Positions 17,316 to 26,806 are shown, numbered from the stretch's first letter. The stretch is 64,000 nucleotides of DNA from Alphaproteobacteria bacterium (GCA_020632885.1 JACKEQ010000033.1:1-64000); one strand, 5' to 3'. The notes: a model not told the origin generated them from the letters alone. Program-made: numbers and translations.

Positions 17316-17606
17316 GGAGGGAGCTCGGGGGAGGGAGGGGGAGGGAACGGGGAGGGGTGCCCGGGGAGGGCGGAGGGAGGTGTCCGGGGAGGACCTGTCC
17401 ACAGTGGCGCGGTTCTTCGGGTGTGTCAACCGTACAGAGTCTTGACGTGATGTGGGTCGAGCGGGGTCAGACCTCGAGATCAAGGCGGATTTGATGAGGC
17501 AACTGTGGTGTCGCCTTGCTCTTGACAAACATTGAAAAAGAACATGAAGAAATTCGCGGGAGCTCGGTGCGCGCGTCCCTTCCGCTGGTCCGGTTAGGGG
17601 CGGGGT
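17316..17606. other. 291-bp intergenic region upstream of dam: G-tract array and AT-richer patch
   Basis: The longest gap in the window. Positions 17327-17390 on the plus strand hold at least eight runs of three or more G, a strong G-quadruplex pattern that lies in the dam leader. Positions 17500-17570 are unusually AT-rich for this genome and contain TTGACA at 17522-17527 on the plus strand. Another TTGACA lies on the minus strand near 17430. No good -10 matches either at 16-18 bp. No RNA gene is recognised. Confidence 0.5.
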
Positions 17607-17966
17607 GTGGAGGTGTCCGTGCTCGCCTGGTGGTTCTGGCTCGCTGTCCCGGCGTGCGGCGAGGGTGTCGACGCCGACGTCGCGCAGGCAGCGGACGACC
17701 CCGCGCAGCTGGCGGCGCTGCGGCGCGCGTCGGCCTGGAGCCTCGTGCGCAGGCAGCTGATCGCCTCGGGGCGCGCGTCGTCCACCACCGTGAAGGCCGT
17801 GGACGACGTCCTGGGGGCCCTACGGGCGAGCCGGGGCCACGAGCCGCCTCCGGGCCAGGTGGAGCGCGAGCGGGCCCTCCTGGGCAGCCTGGAGGGCAGT
17901 CCGGTGGGTCAGGACCCCTCGGTGGCCGCGGCGCTCCGGAACGTGCGTAGCCAGCTCGGGGACTGA
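17607..17966 (+). CDS. Small putative lipoprotein
   Basis: A 119-residue protein beginning at GTG 17607. The leader contains WWFWLAVPAC, a possible lipobox. The mature part is helical (RRASAWSLVRRQLIASGRAS and similar), with no recognised domain. It converges with the large kinase gene, 4 nt apart. Start and lipidation are moderately supported. Confidence 0.6.
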   Translation: MEVSVLAWWFWLAVPACGEGVDADVAQAADDPAQLAALRRASAWSLVRRQLIASGRASSTTVKAVDDVLGALRASRGHEPPPGQVERERALLGSLEGSPVGQDPSVAAALRNVRSQLGD

Positions 17967-17970
17967 CACC

Positions 17971-20900
17971 TCAGGGGGCGCAGAGCTCCATCAGGCGACT
18001 GCGGCGGCGTCCGGGTGCGACCTGGCGGATGTGGGCCGTGAGCAGCTCGGCCATGAGGGGGTCGCGGACAGGGGAGGTGAAGCGGAGGAGGGTGTCCCAG
18101 ACGGGGTCCGTGGCGTCCTCGACGCGGGACAGGAGGTACACCGCGAAGAACCCGGCCGAGACGATGGGCTCGGACGCATGGAACGCAGCGAGCGCTTCGC
18201 GACGGGCTGTTCGTGCGGCATCGTCCAGCCGGTCCAGGCCCAGGCACGCGACCATCCGGTTGTAGCCGGGCACCGCCGACCACCACCCGGAGGCGTGTTC
18301 GAGGACCTGGAGGGCGCCTGCGAAGTCGCGCTGCTGCAGGTGGAAGTCGCTCAGGTCGGCGGATGCCATACGGCGCACGTCCGCCGTTCGGGCGTCCCGC
18401 ACCAGCGCCTGCAGCAGGCGGGGAGCCTCCGGGTGGCGGGTCGCGTACGCCTGGTCGATCTGCTCGAGGTGGAGGGGGTGCGAAGTGCCCCGGCGCGCGC
18501 GCTGAACGAGGCGCTCGACCGCCCGCGCATCGAGCTGTGCCGCCTTGAGGAGCAACATCGAGATCTGGATGCCGGGCTGTGGCCAGGACACCTGCTCGAC
18601 GAGCTCGGTCACGCGTCGGAGGAAGGGTCCCTCGTGGCGTCCGCGTAGTCCACGTGCGGCCGACTCGTAACAGGCCCAGGCCGCCAGATCGGGGTTGGAG
18701 TCGCGGGTCAGTCGATCGAGCTCACGCTCGTCGGCGCGAGCGGCGCGGGCCATCTGCCGTACGGGTTCGTGATGCAGCAGGTGGAGGTCGAGCAGCATCT
18801 CCACCTCGCCAGCGGGGGCGAAGGGTCCGAGCGAGCTCATCGCCTCTGCGAGCTCGTCCACGCACTCCCGGGTCTGCTCGGCCTGGGTCCGGTAGTAGAT
18901 GCGTCGGCGGTCGTCGGGAGCGCGGGAGGCCGCCCACGCGAAGCGGGCGCGCACGGCCTCCTCGTCGCAATGGGCGAGGACCGCCCGCACCGCTCCAGGC
19001 AGCACCCACGTGTCGTTGAGCCCCCACCCCACGAGCGCAGGTGACCGATCGCCGGCGAGAGCGCGGGCCTCGTCCCCCGTGAATCTGTCGATGGCGACGG
19101 CCCACCGGCGCACCGCCTCCAGCTCCTCCGGTGACCACCCCGCGATCCTCGCCTCGAGGACGGTGGCGACCCGCGTGCCGGTCTGCGCCCCGTGCCGGAC
19201 GACGAGTCCCTGCCCGGTCGGCTCGATTCCCGGGAAGTCGATCCAGTCCGCCACGTGCGCGATGGCGAGGGCCGGGTCGCCGGCGGCGTCCGTGACGGCA
19301 TGGGCCACGACCCGCGGGGCGAAGTCGGCTCGCGACATGAGCACCACCGCGACGTCGATGGGGTCCAGGCGACGTCCCGTCGCGAGGGTCGCCTGCGGGC
19401 AGGGGTCCCGCCAGACGAGCAGCCAGGGCTCGCGTGTTTCGGCGTCCCAGTCCGATGCCGCCGAGCCGGTCGCGTCCACGATGGACAGGGCGCCCCGCGT
19501 CGGCAGGCTCTCGGGCTGGAGGCCCTGGGCTGCGGCGCGTCGACGGACCCAGCGAACGAGGAGGGACGCGCCGTGAGCGCTCGCGGCGCTCAGGTCGACG
19601 CGACGTTGGCCGCCGCCGAGCACGATCTCCGTCAGCGCGTCCCACAGGGCCCCCATGGCCTGCTCCTGCCCGATGATGGGCGGATCGCCGTGCTCGAACA
19701 GGTTGACGGTGGGTAGCCGGGGCCGCCACTCGGGGTGCTCGGGGAACACCAGCGTGGTCCTCGGGTCCCGCGCGCTCACGTCGGGCCTGTCGAAGTCGAA
19801 GGTGGCGCCTTCGCCCACCCACGCGGTCCCCAGATCGAGCAGGGCAGTCGCGGCATCCGCGGCCGTGGGGAACCGGGACCGGGGCGCCTTGGCGAGGCAC
19901 GTGCGGAGCCAGTCCTCGAAGCCGGCCGGGACCTCGGATTCCGGGAGGAGGGCGGGAAGGGCCGCGCTGGCATGGAGCTGCGCCAGCGCCGAGGGCCGGC
20001 CGCTGAACGGCGGCGAGCCCACCATCAGGTCCCAGGCTGTACAGCCGAGCGCATAGATGTCCGCGGTCGCTGTGAGCGGGCCTGGCGAGAACTGCTCGGG
20101 AGCCATGTACGCGGGCGTGCCCGCCACCCTCCGGTCGCTCATCGCGGAGAGACCGAAGTCGGTGATGCGCGCGATGCCGTTCGCGTCGAGAAGGACGTTC
20201 TCCGGCTTGATGTCCCGATGGATCACACCTCGAGCGTGGGCGTAGGCGAGTCCATCGAGCATCTGGAGCAGGAGGGGACGGAGAGCGTCGAAGGTCAGCC
20301 GTCCCCGGAGGCGTTCGAGCCCCCCCCCTGGCAGCAGCTCCATGACGAGCGCGGGTTGGCCGGCGCGTACACGGCCTCTCGACTGGAGCTCCGTGAGGTC
20401 GTCGACGACGACCCGATCGAGGACAGCGACGATGTGGGGGTGGGCGAGCCCCATCAGCAGGTCCACCTCCCGCTCGAACAGCGCGAGGCTGGTCGGCGTG
20501 ATCTCGGCAAGGAGCTTGACGGCCACGGGGGCGCCCGTGAGCACGTGCTTCCCTCGCCAGACGGTCGCCATCCCGCCGGCGCCCACGGGAGCATCGAGCG
20601 CGTAGGGCCCCAGCGCGACGGGCGAGTCGGGAACGCCGGCCACGAAGTCCCTGACGACGGTGCCGGTGTCGAAGGGCGCGATCGCCCTCGCCCAGGTGAC
20701 CGCGCACCAGGGATCACCGCGGGTGGGGAGGCAGCGGCGCACCACTGCAGCATCGGGGACGGCGGCCGGAAGGAGCCGAGCTGTCTGGGATGTCGCCCAG
20801 GTCAGGGCCGACACGTGGCCCGCCTCACAGGCGGCGCGGCCCGTGACCATCGCGTGGGATGCGAGCCCGAGCAGACCGCTGGATGGCTGGAGCTCGGCGT

Positions 20901-21939
20901 CCAGAAGGCGCTCGAGCGCCCGTTCCTGCTCGCCGTGATCGACCAGGGCTGCGGCTTCGGTGACGATGCCCCGCAGCGGCGACACCATGTGCAACGAGGC
21001 GAACGCCGATGGCCGCACAGCCTCCGCCATCTCGGCGGCTCTCACGAGACGTCCGGTGCGCGCGCTCTCTCTGGCGTCCACCCCGGGTCGCCAGTCCGTG
21101 ACCTGGATGCCGGCGCGCAAGCGCTCCTGCGCATCCACGTCACCCGCGCCCGCCAGCGTCACCAGCCACGTGTAGCGCCTGAACGACGAGGATGGCTCGG
21201 GCAGCGCGACACGCTCGCCTACGGCCCACCGCGCGCGTGCCGCGAGGAAGGCGGCGTCACGGGCGAAGGGGCGGGGACCCTCGGCCACCACGAGCCGACA
21301 GAGGGAATGGACGCGTCGGTAGTCCCCGCGCTCCGCGGCGAGGCTGGCGGCTGCGAGCCTCACCTGATGGGGACATCGATGGCGCTCGGGCAGCGTGTGG
21401 CACGCCCGTTCGGCGTCGTCGTAGCGGCCGCCCCACGTGAGACGGACGATCTCGAGCCACGCCAGCTCATCGGCCGACTGGGGATCCACCTCCCGCAGCG
21501 CCTCGAGGAGGGCGATGCCGTGGGCGATGTCGCCTGCGTCGTACCGGGCGTGGATCGCCTCCACGATGTCGTCGGTCTCGATCGGGGCCACCTGCGTCCA
21601 GCCCGTCCCTCCAGATGGATCGAGGCACTCCAGGGTGGTCCCGAACCCAGGGTGCCCTCCGTCCGTCGCGCGCCCCGTGAGCACCACGGTCCAGTCGAGC
21701 TCCTCCAGCCCGCAGATCGTGATCCACATGTCGGCGACGCTGCGCGCCCCGCAGTCGTCGTGCAGCCAGAGGGCACCCGAGGACGCGGGCGCGGGCAGCT
21801 CGCCCACCGCTACGGACGCCAGGACCCCCGCCGTACGCGCCCAACCAGCCGCCACCCCCGTGGCGCCAGGGCCGACGAGCCGCACGACCGTGGGACCCCT
21901 CTGGTCCACCAGGGCTGCGAGCTCGTCGTGGACGCCCAC
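17971..21939 (-). CDS. 1322-residue Ser/Thr protein kinase with flanking degenerate P-loop modules
   Basis: A Hanks-type kinase domain lies in the middle (residues about 445-705) and looks active: GAGGMATVWRG, VAVK (K475), HRDIKPEN (574-581), DFG (594-596) and APE (613-615). Residues 15-100 resemble a P-loop NTPase with a broken Walker A (GPGATGVA) and a Walker-B-like LWLHDD. After the kinase, residues about 750-880 again look like an AAA/STAND module without GK[S/T]. The rest is TPR-like helical repeats. No membrane segment. One nucleotide separates it from sppA upstream, so it is the last gene of the pseudo-caspase-sppA-kinase operon. The scaffold-like role of the dead P-loops is inference. 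Confidence 0.88.
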   Translation of the reverse strand: MGVHDELAALVDQRGPTVVRLVGPGATGVAAGWARTAGVLASVAVGELPAPASSGALWLHDDCGARSVADMWITICGLEELDWTVVLTGRATDGGHPGFGTTLECLDPSGGTGWTQVAPIETDDIVEAIHARYDAGDIAHGIALLEALREVDPQSADELAWLEIVRLTWGGRYDDAERACHTLPERHRCPHQVRLAAASLAAERGDYRRVHSLCRLVVAEGPRPFARDAAFLAARARWAVGERVALPEPSSSFRRYTWLVTLAGAGDVDAQERLRAGIQVTDWRPGVDARESARTGRLVRAAEMAEAVRPSAFASLHMVSPLRGIVTEAAALVDHGEQERALERLLDAELQPSSGLLGLASHAMVTGRAACEAGHVSALTWATSQTARLLPAAVPDAAVVRRCLPTRGDPWCAVTWARAIAPFDTGTVVRDFVAGVPDSPVALGPYALDAPVGAGGMATVWRGKHVLTGAPVAVKLLAEITPTSLALFEREVDLLMGLAHPHIVAVLDRVVVDDLTELQSRGRVRAGQPALVMELLPGGGLERLRGRLTFDALRPLLLQMLDGLAYAHARGVIHRDIKPENVLLDANGIARITDFGLSAMSDRRVAGTPAYMAPEQFSPGPLTATADIYALGCTAWDLMVGSPPFSGRPSALAQLHASAALPALLPESEVPAGFEDWLRTCLAKAPRSRFPTAADAATALLDLGTAWVGEGATFDFDRPDVSARDPRTTLVFPEHPEWRPRLPTVNLFEHGDPPIIGQEQAMGALWDALTEIVLGGGQRRVDLSAASAHGASLLVRWVRRRAAAQGLQPESLPTRGALSIVDATGSAASDWDAETREPWLLVWRDPCPQATLATGRRLDPIDVAVVLMSRADFAPRVVAHAVTDAAGDPALAIAHVADWIDFPGIEPTGQGLVVRHGAQTGTRVATVLEARIAGWSPEELEAVRRWAVAIDRFTGDEARALAGDRSPALVGWGLNDTWVLPGAVRAVLAHCDEEAVRARFAWAASRAPDDRRRIYYRTQAEQTRECVDELAEAMSSLGPFAPAGEVEMLLDLHLLHHEPVRQMARAARADERELDRLTRDSNPDLAAWACYESAARGLRGRHEGPFLRRVTELVEQVSWPQPGIQISMLLLKAAQLDARAVERLVQRARRGTSHPLHLEQIDQAYATRHPEAPRLLQALVRDARTADVRRMASADLSDFHLQQRDFAGALQVLEHASGWWSAVPGYNRMVACLGLDRLDDAARTARREALAAFHASEPIVSAGFFAVYLLSRVEDATDPVWDTLLRFTSPVRDPLMAELLTAHIRQVAPGRRRSRLMELCAP

Positions 21940-21940
21940 G

Positions 21941-23785
21941 TCAGTCGACCGTGAGATCGCCCGGGAGCAGCATCACGGGCCCGTCGGCCAGCATGCGCTC
22001 GAGCAGCACGAGGTGCTCCGCCTGCTCGCGGGCCTCCTCGGTCAGCGGGAAGGGGAGCTCGAGCTGCACGCTCGTCTTCTGCCCGCCCTGCAGCTCCTCC
22101 ATGAGGAGCTCGAAGGCGTCCTTCTCCCGTGGCCAGCGGCTGACGCCCCAGTCACCGTCCGACAGCGACGCGAGCTCGGCAGCCTTGGCGACCGCGACGT
22201 CCAGCCCACCGATGGCATCGACGAGGCCGCGTTCCTTCGCCTGGATGCCCGTCCAGACGCGACCCTGCGCCACCGCGTGCACGGCGTCCCGATCCATCTT
22301 CCGGCCCTCGACGACCTTCCCGAGGAAGATCTCGTAGAAGTCCGCGAGGAAACGCTTGTAGGTGGCGCGTCCCTCGTCGGAGAAGGCCGCGGTGGACGAG
22401 AAGAGGTCCGCCAGCTCGCCGCGCTTGTAGGTGTGGAGGTTCACACCGAGCTTCTCGTAGGTGCCGGCGAGGTTCAGCTTGCCGCCGAACACGCCGATGG
22501 AGCCGGTGATGGTGCTCGGCTGAGCGACGATCCAGTCCGCCGGCGCGCTGATGAAGTAGCCGCCGCTGGCCGCGTAGTCCGCCATGGACACGACGACCGG
22601 CAGGCCCTGCTGCTTGGCCAGCTGGATCTCGCGCCACATCATGTCGGACGCGAGGCCCGAGCCGCCCGGGCTGTTCACGCGCAGCACCACGGCCTTCACG
22701 CTGCTGTCGTCGCGGACCTCCTTCATCCACGAGCGGAACGTGCGGTCCGCGAGGACCTGGGAGCCGAACAGGCCGCCCTCCGCCTTGCCGGAGAGGATGG
22801 GGCCCTCGGCGTACACGACGGCGATCTTCTGCTTCTTGGAGCGATGGTCGCCCCGGACCTTCTTGGTGACCTCGGAGAGCGAGGTGAACCGCTTCTCGGC
22901 GGCCTCCCGGAGCTCCTTGGTCACGGGCTCCTCCAGGCTCGCCTCCCAGCCGTCCGCCTTCACTTCGTGGACGCGCGCCACCACGGCGTCGGGGAAGGCG
23001 AGGGCGTCGATCAGCCCGCGCTCGAGCGCCTCGTGGGGCGACATCGGCGGATGGTCGAGGAGCTGGCGGGCGGCTGCGGGGTCCATGCCGCGACCGGCCG
23101 CGATGTCCGCGACCACCTGATCCCAGAGGCCGTCGAGCAGGTAGTTCATGGCCTCGGACGCCGCTTCGCTCGGCCCGTCGAGCTCGTAGGGCTCCACGGC
23201 GCTCTTGAAGTCGCCCACGTGCTCGAACTCGGCGTCCACCCCGATCTTCTCGAACAGCGGACGGTAGTACGACTGCGAGATGGCCATTCCGTTGACCATG
23301 GTGAGCCCGCTGGGGGCGAGCACGACCTTGTCGCACGCGGAGGCGAGGTAGTAGCTCGCGTCGTCGAGCATCTCCGAGTAGGCCACGCAGGGCTTGCCGC
23401 TGGCGCGGAAGTCCACGAGGGCCGAGCGGACCTCCTGGAGCCGGCCCCAGCCCGCGGTGGGCATGTCGAGGCGCAGCCAGAGGCCCTTCACGCGCTCGTC
23501 CGCCGCGGCCGCCCGGATGCTCTCGGCGTAGAGGGTGGCGGTCATGCGCGGTGCGTTGGGGTCACCGAACAGGTCCGGTGGCGGCGGGCTGTCCGGGATG
23601 TCTCCCTTCAACACGACCGACACGAACGTGTCGTCGCTGATGGTGCCCGTGTCCTGCTTGGTGACGAGGTACACGACGAACAGCACGCACGCGAGGAACA
23701 CAGCCGCCCCACCGAGGGTGAGGAGCAACAGGATCCGCGTGGCGCGCCGGTTCTTCGGGGGCGTGGGCGGTGCGTTCTCGGCCAT
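21941..23785 (-). CDS. sppA: Signal peptide peptidase SppA, long form
   Basis: A 614-residue membrane-anchored serine protease, the double-domain length of the 67-kDa SppA type. A transmembrane segment lies at residues about 19-42. The N-terminal repeat carries the Lys region (EHVGDFKSAVEPY), and the C-terminal repeat carries the Ser nucleophile in DYAASGGYFI with the preceding LRVNSPGGSG. SppA degrades remnant signal peptides and misfolded membrane fragments. It lies between the pseudo-caspase gene (3-nt gap) and the kinase gene (1-nt gap), an unusual setting that may make it a signalled protease (inference). Confidence 0.93.
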   Translation of the reverse strand: MAENAPPTPPKNRRATRILLLLTLGGAAVFLACVLFVVYLVTKQDTGTISDDTFVSVVLKGDIPDSPPPPDLFGDPNAPRMTATLYAESIRAAAADERVKGLWLRLDMPTAGWGRLQEVRSALVDFRASGKPCVAYSEMLDDASYYLASACDKVVLAPSGLTMVNGMAISQSYYRPLFEKIGVDAEFEHVGDFKSAVEPYELDGPSEAASEAMNYLLDGLWDQVVADIAAGRGMDPAAARQLLDHPPMSPHEALERGLIDALAFPDAVVARVHEVKADGWEASLEEPVTKELREAAEKRFTSLSEVTKKVRGDHRSKKQKIAVVYAEGPILSGKAEGGLFGSQVLADRTFRSWMKEVRDDSSVKAVVLRVNSPGGSGLASDMMWREIQLAKQQGLPVVVSMADYAASGGYFISAPADWIVAQPSTITGSIGVFGGKLNLAGTYEKLGVNLHTYKRGELADLFSSTAAFSDEGRATYKRFLADFYEIFLGKVVEGRKMDRDAVHAVAQGRVWTGIQAKERGLVDAIGGLDVAVAKAAELASLSDGDWGVSRWPREKDAFELLMEELQGGQKTSVQLELPFPLTEEAREQAEHLVLLERMLADGPVMLLPGDLTVD

Positions 23786-23788
23786 GGG

Positions 23789-24889
23789 TCAGTCCTTCTG
23801 GGCGGGCTCGATCGGGGGCCTGCAGGTGAGGCTGCCGTAGCGGAGGCCGCAATCGTACTTGCCGGGGTACACCACCGCGACCTGGCCCTTCATGGCCGCG
23901 CCGTCCACGACGGCCGACAGGTTGCAGATGCCGGACTTGAAGCTCCGAACGTAACAGGACGGGGCACAGGACTTGATCTGCTGATCCCGGCACTCGACGG
24001 TCTGGCTCGCGCCCTCGCGGAACACGAACTTGGCGGACCACACGAGCGTGTCGGGCATGGTGGCGTTGGCGTCCGGGATGGGCGCGTTGGTGTGGCTGGC
24101 GTCGGTGGGGGCGGTGAAGGCGACATCGCGCGCGACGACCGTGTTCTGCTTGTAGTCCCCGGCGGCCACGGGGATCTGCCCGACGGTGCTCACGCGACCG
24201 ACCAGGTAGTCCTTCAGCTCTCGGGTGGTGACGAAGCCATCGGTGTTGGCGTCGGCCGCGCCGGCCATCGCGTCGGCGAACACGGTGCCGAACGCGCCGT
24301 CGCGGGCTGGGCTGTCGGCCTGGGAGCTGCTGAGGATCATGGTGTTCGGCCGCATCTGGGGCCACTGGTTGGCCGCTGGACCGAAGAAGTACACGCCGTC
24401 GAGCTGGTTGCTGTGGATGGCATCCGTCACGATCAGCGTGGTGCCCGCCTGGGCGAACGTCGCGATGTCCTGGGCGAAGGCATTGAGCTCGAAGCCGTCC
24501 TCGTGCACGGTCTCCACAGTGGAGTCGTACGCGAGGAGCGCGGGCTGGTCGAGGTCGGCGCCGATGCCGTGGCCGACGAAGTAGAGCAGGAACAGGTCGT
24601 TCGGGCCGACGAGCTGGGCGACCTCGGTGCGGAGGAGCTCCCGGACGCCGTTCTTCGTGGCCTTGCCGTCCGCGATCAGGAACGTCTTGTCGAACCCGGC
24701 GCGCTCGCGGAGGGCCTTCTCGACCACGGCGGCATCCGACCGCGCGAAGTCGAGCTCGACGGGGTCCGGGATGTTCTCGTAGCTCGAGAGGCCGATGACC
24801 ACGGCGACGAAGTGGGCCTCCGCGGCAGGGACGGTGGGCTTGTCGTCCTGGGCGAGCGCGGTCGCGGCGATGAGCAACGGGATGGTCAT
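23789..24889 (-). CDS. Caspase-fold (C14) protein lacking the catalytic cysteine
   Basis: A 366-residue exported protein with leader MTIPLLIAATALAQ. The caspase/metacaspase fold is clear: VVIGLSSYEN, DAAVVEKAL, and LLYFVGHGIG with the histidine at 107. Where active members read DACHSG, this protein reads TDAIHSN, so Ile158 replaces the nucleophile. It is therefore probably a pseudo-protease that binds peptides or regulates a partner. The C-terminal about 100 residues hold paired cysteines. First gene of the operon with sppA and the kinase, divergent from an active-looking subtilase. Confidence 0.85.
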   Translation of the reverse strand: MTIPLLIAATALAQDDKPTVPAAEAHFVAVVIGLSSYENIPDPVELDFARSDAAVVEKALRERAGFDKTFLIADGKATKNGVRELLRTEVAQLVGPNDLFLLYFVGHGIGADLDQPALLAYDSTVETVHEDGFELNAFAQDIATFAQAGTTLIVTDAIHSNQLDGVYFFGPAANQWPQMRPNTMILSSSQADSPARDGAFGTVFADAMAGAADANTDGFVTTRELKDYLVGRVSTVGQIPVAAGDYKQNTVVARDVAFTAPTDASHTNAPIPDANATMPDTLVWSAKFVFREGASQTVECRDQQIKSCAPSCYVRSFKSGICNLSAVVDGAAMKGQVAVVYPGKYDCGLRYGSLTCRPPIEPAQKD

Positions 24890-24990
24890 GGGACGGTCCT
24901 CTCCTCGTCCGGCGTTCTATCCCAGGCGGGCCCGGGATGCCGACTCCAGCGGAGAAAGGCGCTCACCTCGCGCAGAGGGGTGTCCGGGCT

Positions 24991-24999
24991 TGCTAAGGT
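24991..24999 (+). promoter_or_regulatory. Extended -10 promoter of the subtilase gene
   Basis: TGCTAAGGT matches TGnTAnnnT and lies 47 nt before the subtilase ATG. The same nonamer recurs before the MBL gene at 31364, and a close variant is at 55897. Confidence 0.5.
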
Positions 25000-25045
25000 A
25001 CGTAAGAGAAGTGTGGGGACCCGCGTTGGTCTCCCGGAGGTGTCC

Positions 25046-26806
25046 ATGGCCCACACGGTACGAAACTCCCTGGCGCTGGCGGCGATCGTCGGTGGCGTCT
25101 ACGCGCTCGCGCCCTCGGCGCCCGAGCGTCACCTGCCGGAGGTGCCCGCCGTGACGGCTCCGGACGCGTCGGGCGTGCTGGTGGTGGACCTCGTGGACGG
25201 CGCGTCGGAGGCGGACCTCGAGTCGATCGAGCGGATCCTCCACGCGGACCTCGACTGGACGTCCCCGCACTCCATCGACGAGGCGCTGGCCCAGGGCCAG
25301 GTGGCCGACCTCGACGATGCCCTCGCGGCGCTCCGCGGCAACCCCCTCGTGGAGGTGGCCGAGCCGATGATGCAGATGTCGATCCCCGCAGAGGCGATCG
25401 CCATCCACGGCGGCGGCGAGGCGGCCGGGGCCTTCCCGAACGACCCGATGTACGCGCGTCAGTGGAACATGAAGGCCATGGGCGCACCGGAGGCGTGGGC
25501 CGCGGGGGCCATGGGCGACGGCGTCATCGTGGCGGTCGTGGACACCGGTGTGTCGAAGATCGAGGACCTCGAGGGCACCCGTCTGCTCGAGGGCGCTTCG
25601 TTCGTCCCGGGCGCGAAGACCGCCGCAGACGATCAGGGGCACGGGTCCCACGTGGCGGGCACCATCGCGCAGACCACCAACAACGGGAAGGGTGTGGCGG
25701 GCGTGGCGCCCAACGCCACCATCCTGCCGGTGAAGGTCCTCTCGAAGTTCGGCTTCGGCAACTCCGCGTGGATCGCGAGTGGGATCGACTACGCCGTCGA
25801 CAACGGGGCCCAGGTCATCAACCTGTCGCTCGGTGGCGGCTACAGCGCCGTCATCCACAACGCCATCAAGAAGGCCGAGAAGAAGGGCGTCGTCGTCGTG
25901 GCGGCGGCGGGCAACTCCGGCCGGAAGGGCGTCGGCTACCCGGGCGCCCTCGCCGAGACCATCGGGGTGTCGGCCACCGGTCCGGACGGCAAGCTCGCGC
26001 CCTACAGCTCGTGGGGCAAGGGGGTCGACATCTCGGCGCCCGGCGGTGACAAGCGCGTGAGCAACGGCGGCATCCTGCAGGACACCGTCGATGGCAAGGG
26101 CGGTCACCACTACGTCGAGTACCAGGGCACCTCCATGGCCACCCCGCACGTGGCGGGCGCCGCGGCGGTCCTGTTGTCCCGAGGCGTCCCGGCCGCGCGG
26201 GTCCGCGACACGCTCCTCGAGAGCGCGCGGGGCAGCGGCACCTGGGACGAGAAGTACGGTCACGGTCAGCTCGATCTCGCCGCGGCGCTGGGCCAGACCA
26301 CCCGCAGCTCGAGCTCACCGGTGCCGTTCCTGCTCGGAGGCATCTTCGCCTTCCTCCTCGCCCAGATGGCCGGCACTTCGGGGGCGTTCCGTGCGAAGAG
26401 CACGCTGGCCGGGGCCCTCGCGGGCGGCGGGCTGTTCTTCCTCGGCGCGCTGGGCCTCCCGGACCTGATGGTCGTGCGGCTCCTGTCCACCGGGCTCGTC
26501 CACTGGCCGGAGATCCTCTTCGGTGGCGGGTGGATGCACTTCCCGCTCTGGCTGTCCGCAGCCCTGCCGATGGGCCTCGCGTTCACGCTCGGCGCGTACC
26601 ACAAGACCCGTCCGGTGGCCCTCGGTGTGGCGGCCGCCTTCGCGGCCACGCTGTTCCACGGTGCAGCCACGGGCGCCCTGGCTCCCTGGTGGATGCCCGT
26701 GATGCTCGGCCAGGCCTGGCTCGCGATGAACGCCACGTTCTCCGTCCTGCTCGGTATGGGCATGGCCGGCACCGAGATCCTCGAGCAGATGGAGCGTCGT
26801 CGATGA
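25046..26806 (+). CDS. Membrane-anchored subtilisin-like serine protease (S8)
   Basis: A 586-residue protein with an N-terminal hydrophobic leader, a propeptide-like region (about 30-130), and an S8 catalytic domain with all key residues: D166 (VVDTG), H199 (GHGSHVAG), N290 (AAGNSG) and S363 (GTSMATPHVAG). Residues about 415-575 form four or five membrane helices, rare for secreted subtilases, so the protease is tethered. GGAGG lies 5 nt before ATG 25046. Divergent from the pseudo-caspase operon and coupled by a 4-nt overlap to a 70-residue protein. Confidence 0.93.
   Translation: MAHTVRNSLALAAIVGGVYALAPSAPERHLPEVPAVTAPDASGVLVVDLVDGASEADLESIERILHADLDWTSPHSIDEALAQGQVADLDDALAALRGNPLVEVAEPMMQMSIPAEAIAIHGGGEAAGAFPNDPMYARQWNMKAMGAPEAWAAGAMGDGVIVAVVDTGVSKIEDLEGTRLLEGASFVPGAKTAADDQGHGSHVAGTIAQTTNNGKGVAGVAPNATILPVKVLSKFGFGNSAWIASGIDYAVDNGAQVINLSLGGGYSAVIHNAIKKAEKKGVVVVAAAGNSGRKGVGYPGALAETIGVSATGPDGKLAPYSSWGKGVDISAPGGDKRVSNGGILQDTVDGKGGHHYVEYQGTSMATPHVAGAAAVLLSRGVPAARVRDTLLESARGSGTWDEKYGHGQLDLAAALGQTTRSSSSPVPFLLGGIFAFLLAQMAGTSGAFRAKSTLAGALAGGGLFFLGALGLPDLMVVRLLSTGLVHWPEILFGGGWMHFPLWLSAALPMGLAFTLGAYHKTRPVALGVAAAFAATLFHGAATGALAPWWMPVMLGQAWLAMNATFSVLLGMGMAGTEILEQMERRR

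Noticed and set aside
17522..17550. TTGACA with a possible downstream -10 as a promoter or small RNA
   Set aside because: No acceptable -10 at 16-18 bp on either strand and no RNA structure recognised; kept only as a note on the intergenic region.
21437..25045. Upstream in-frame extension of the subtilase to a 1789-codon protein
   Set aside because: The extension is antisense to sppA and the pseudo-caspase. ATG 25046 has a good ribosome site and begins a signal-like leader.
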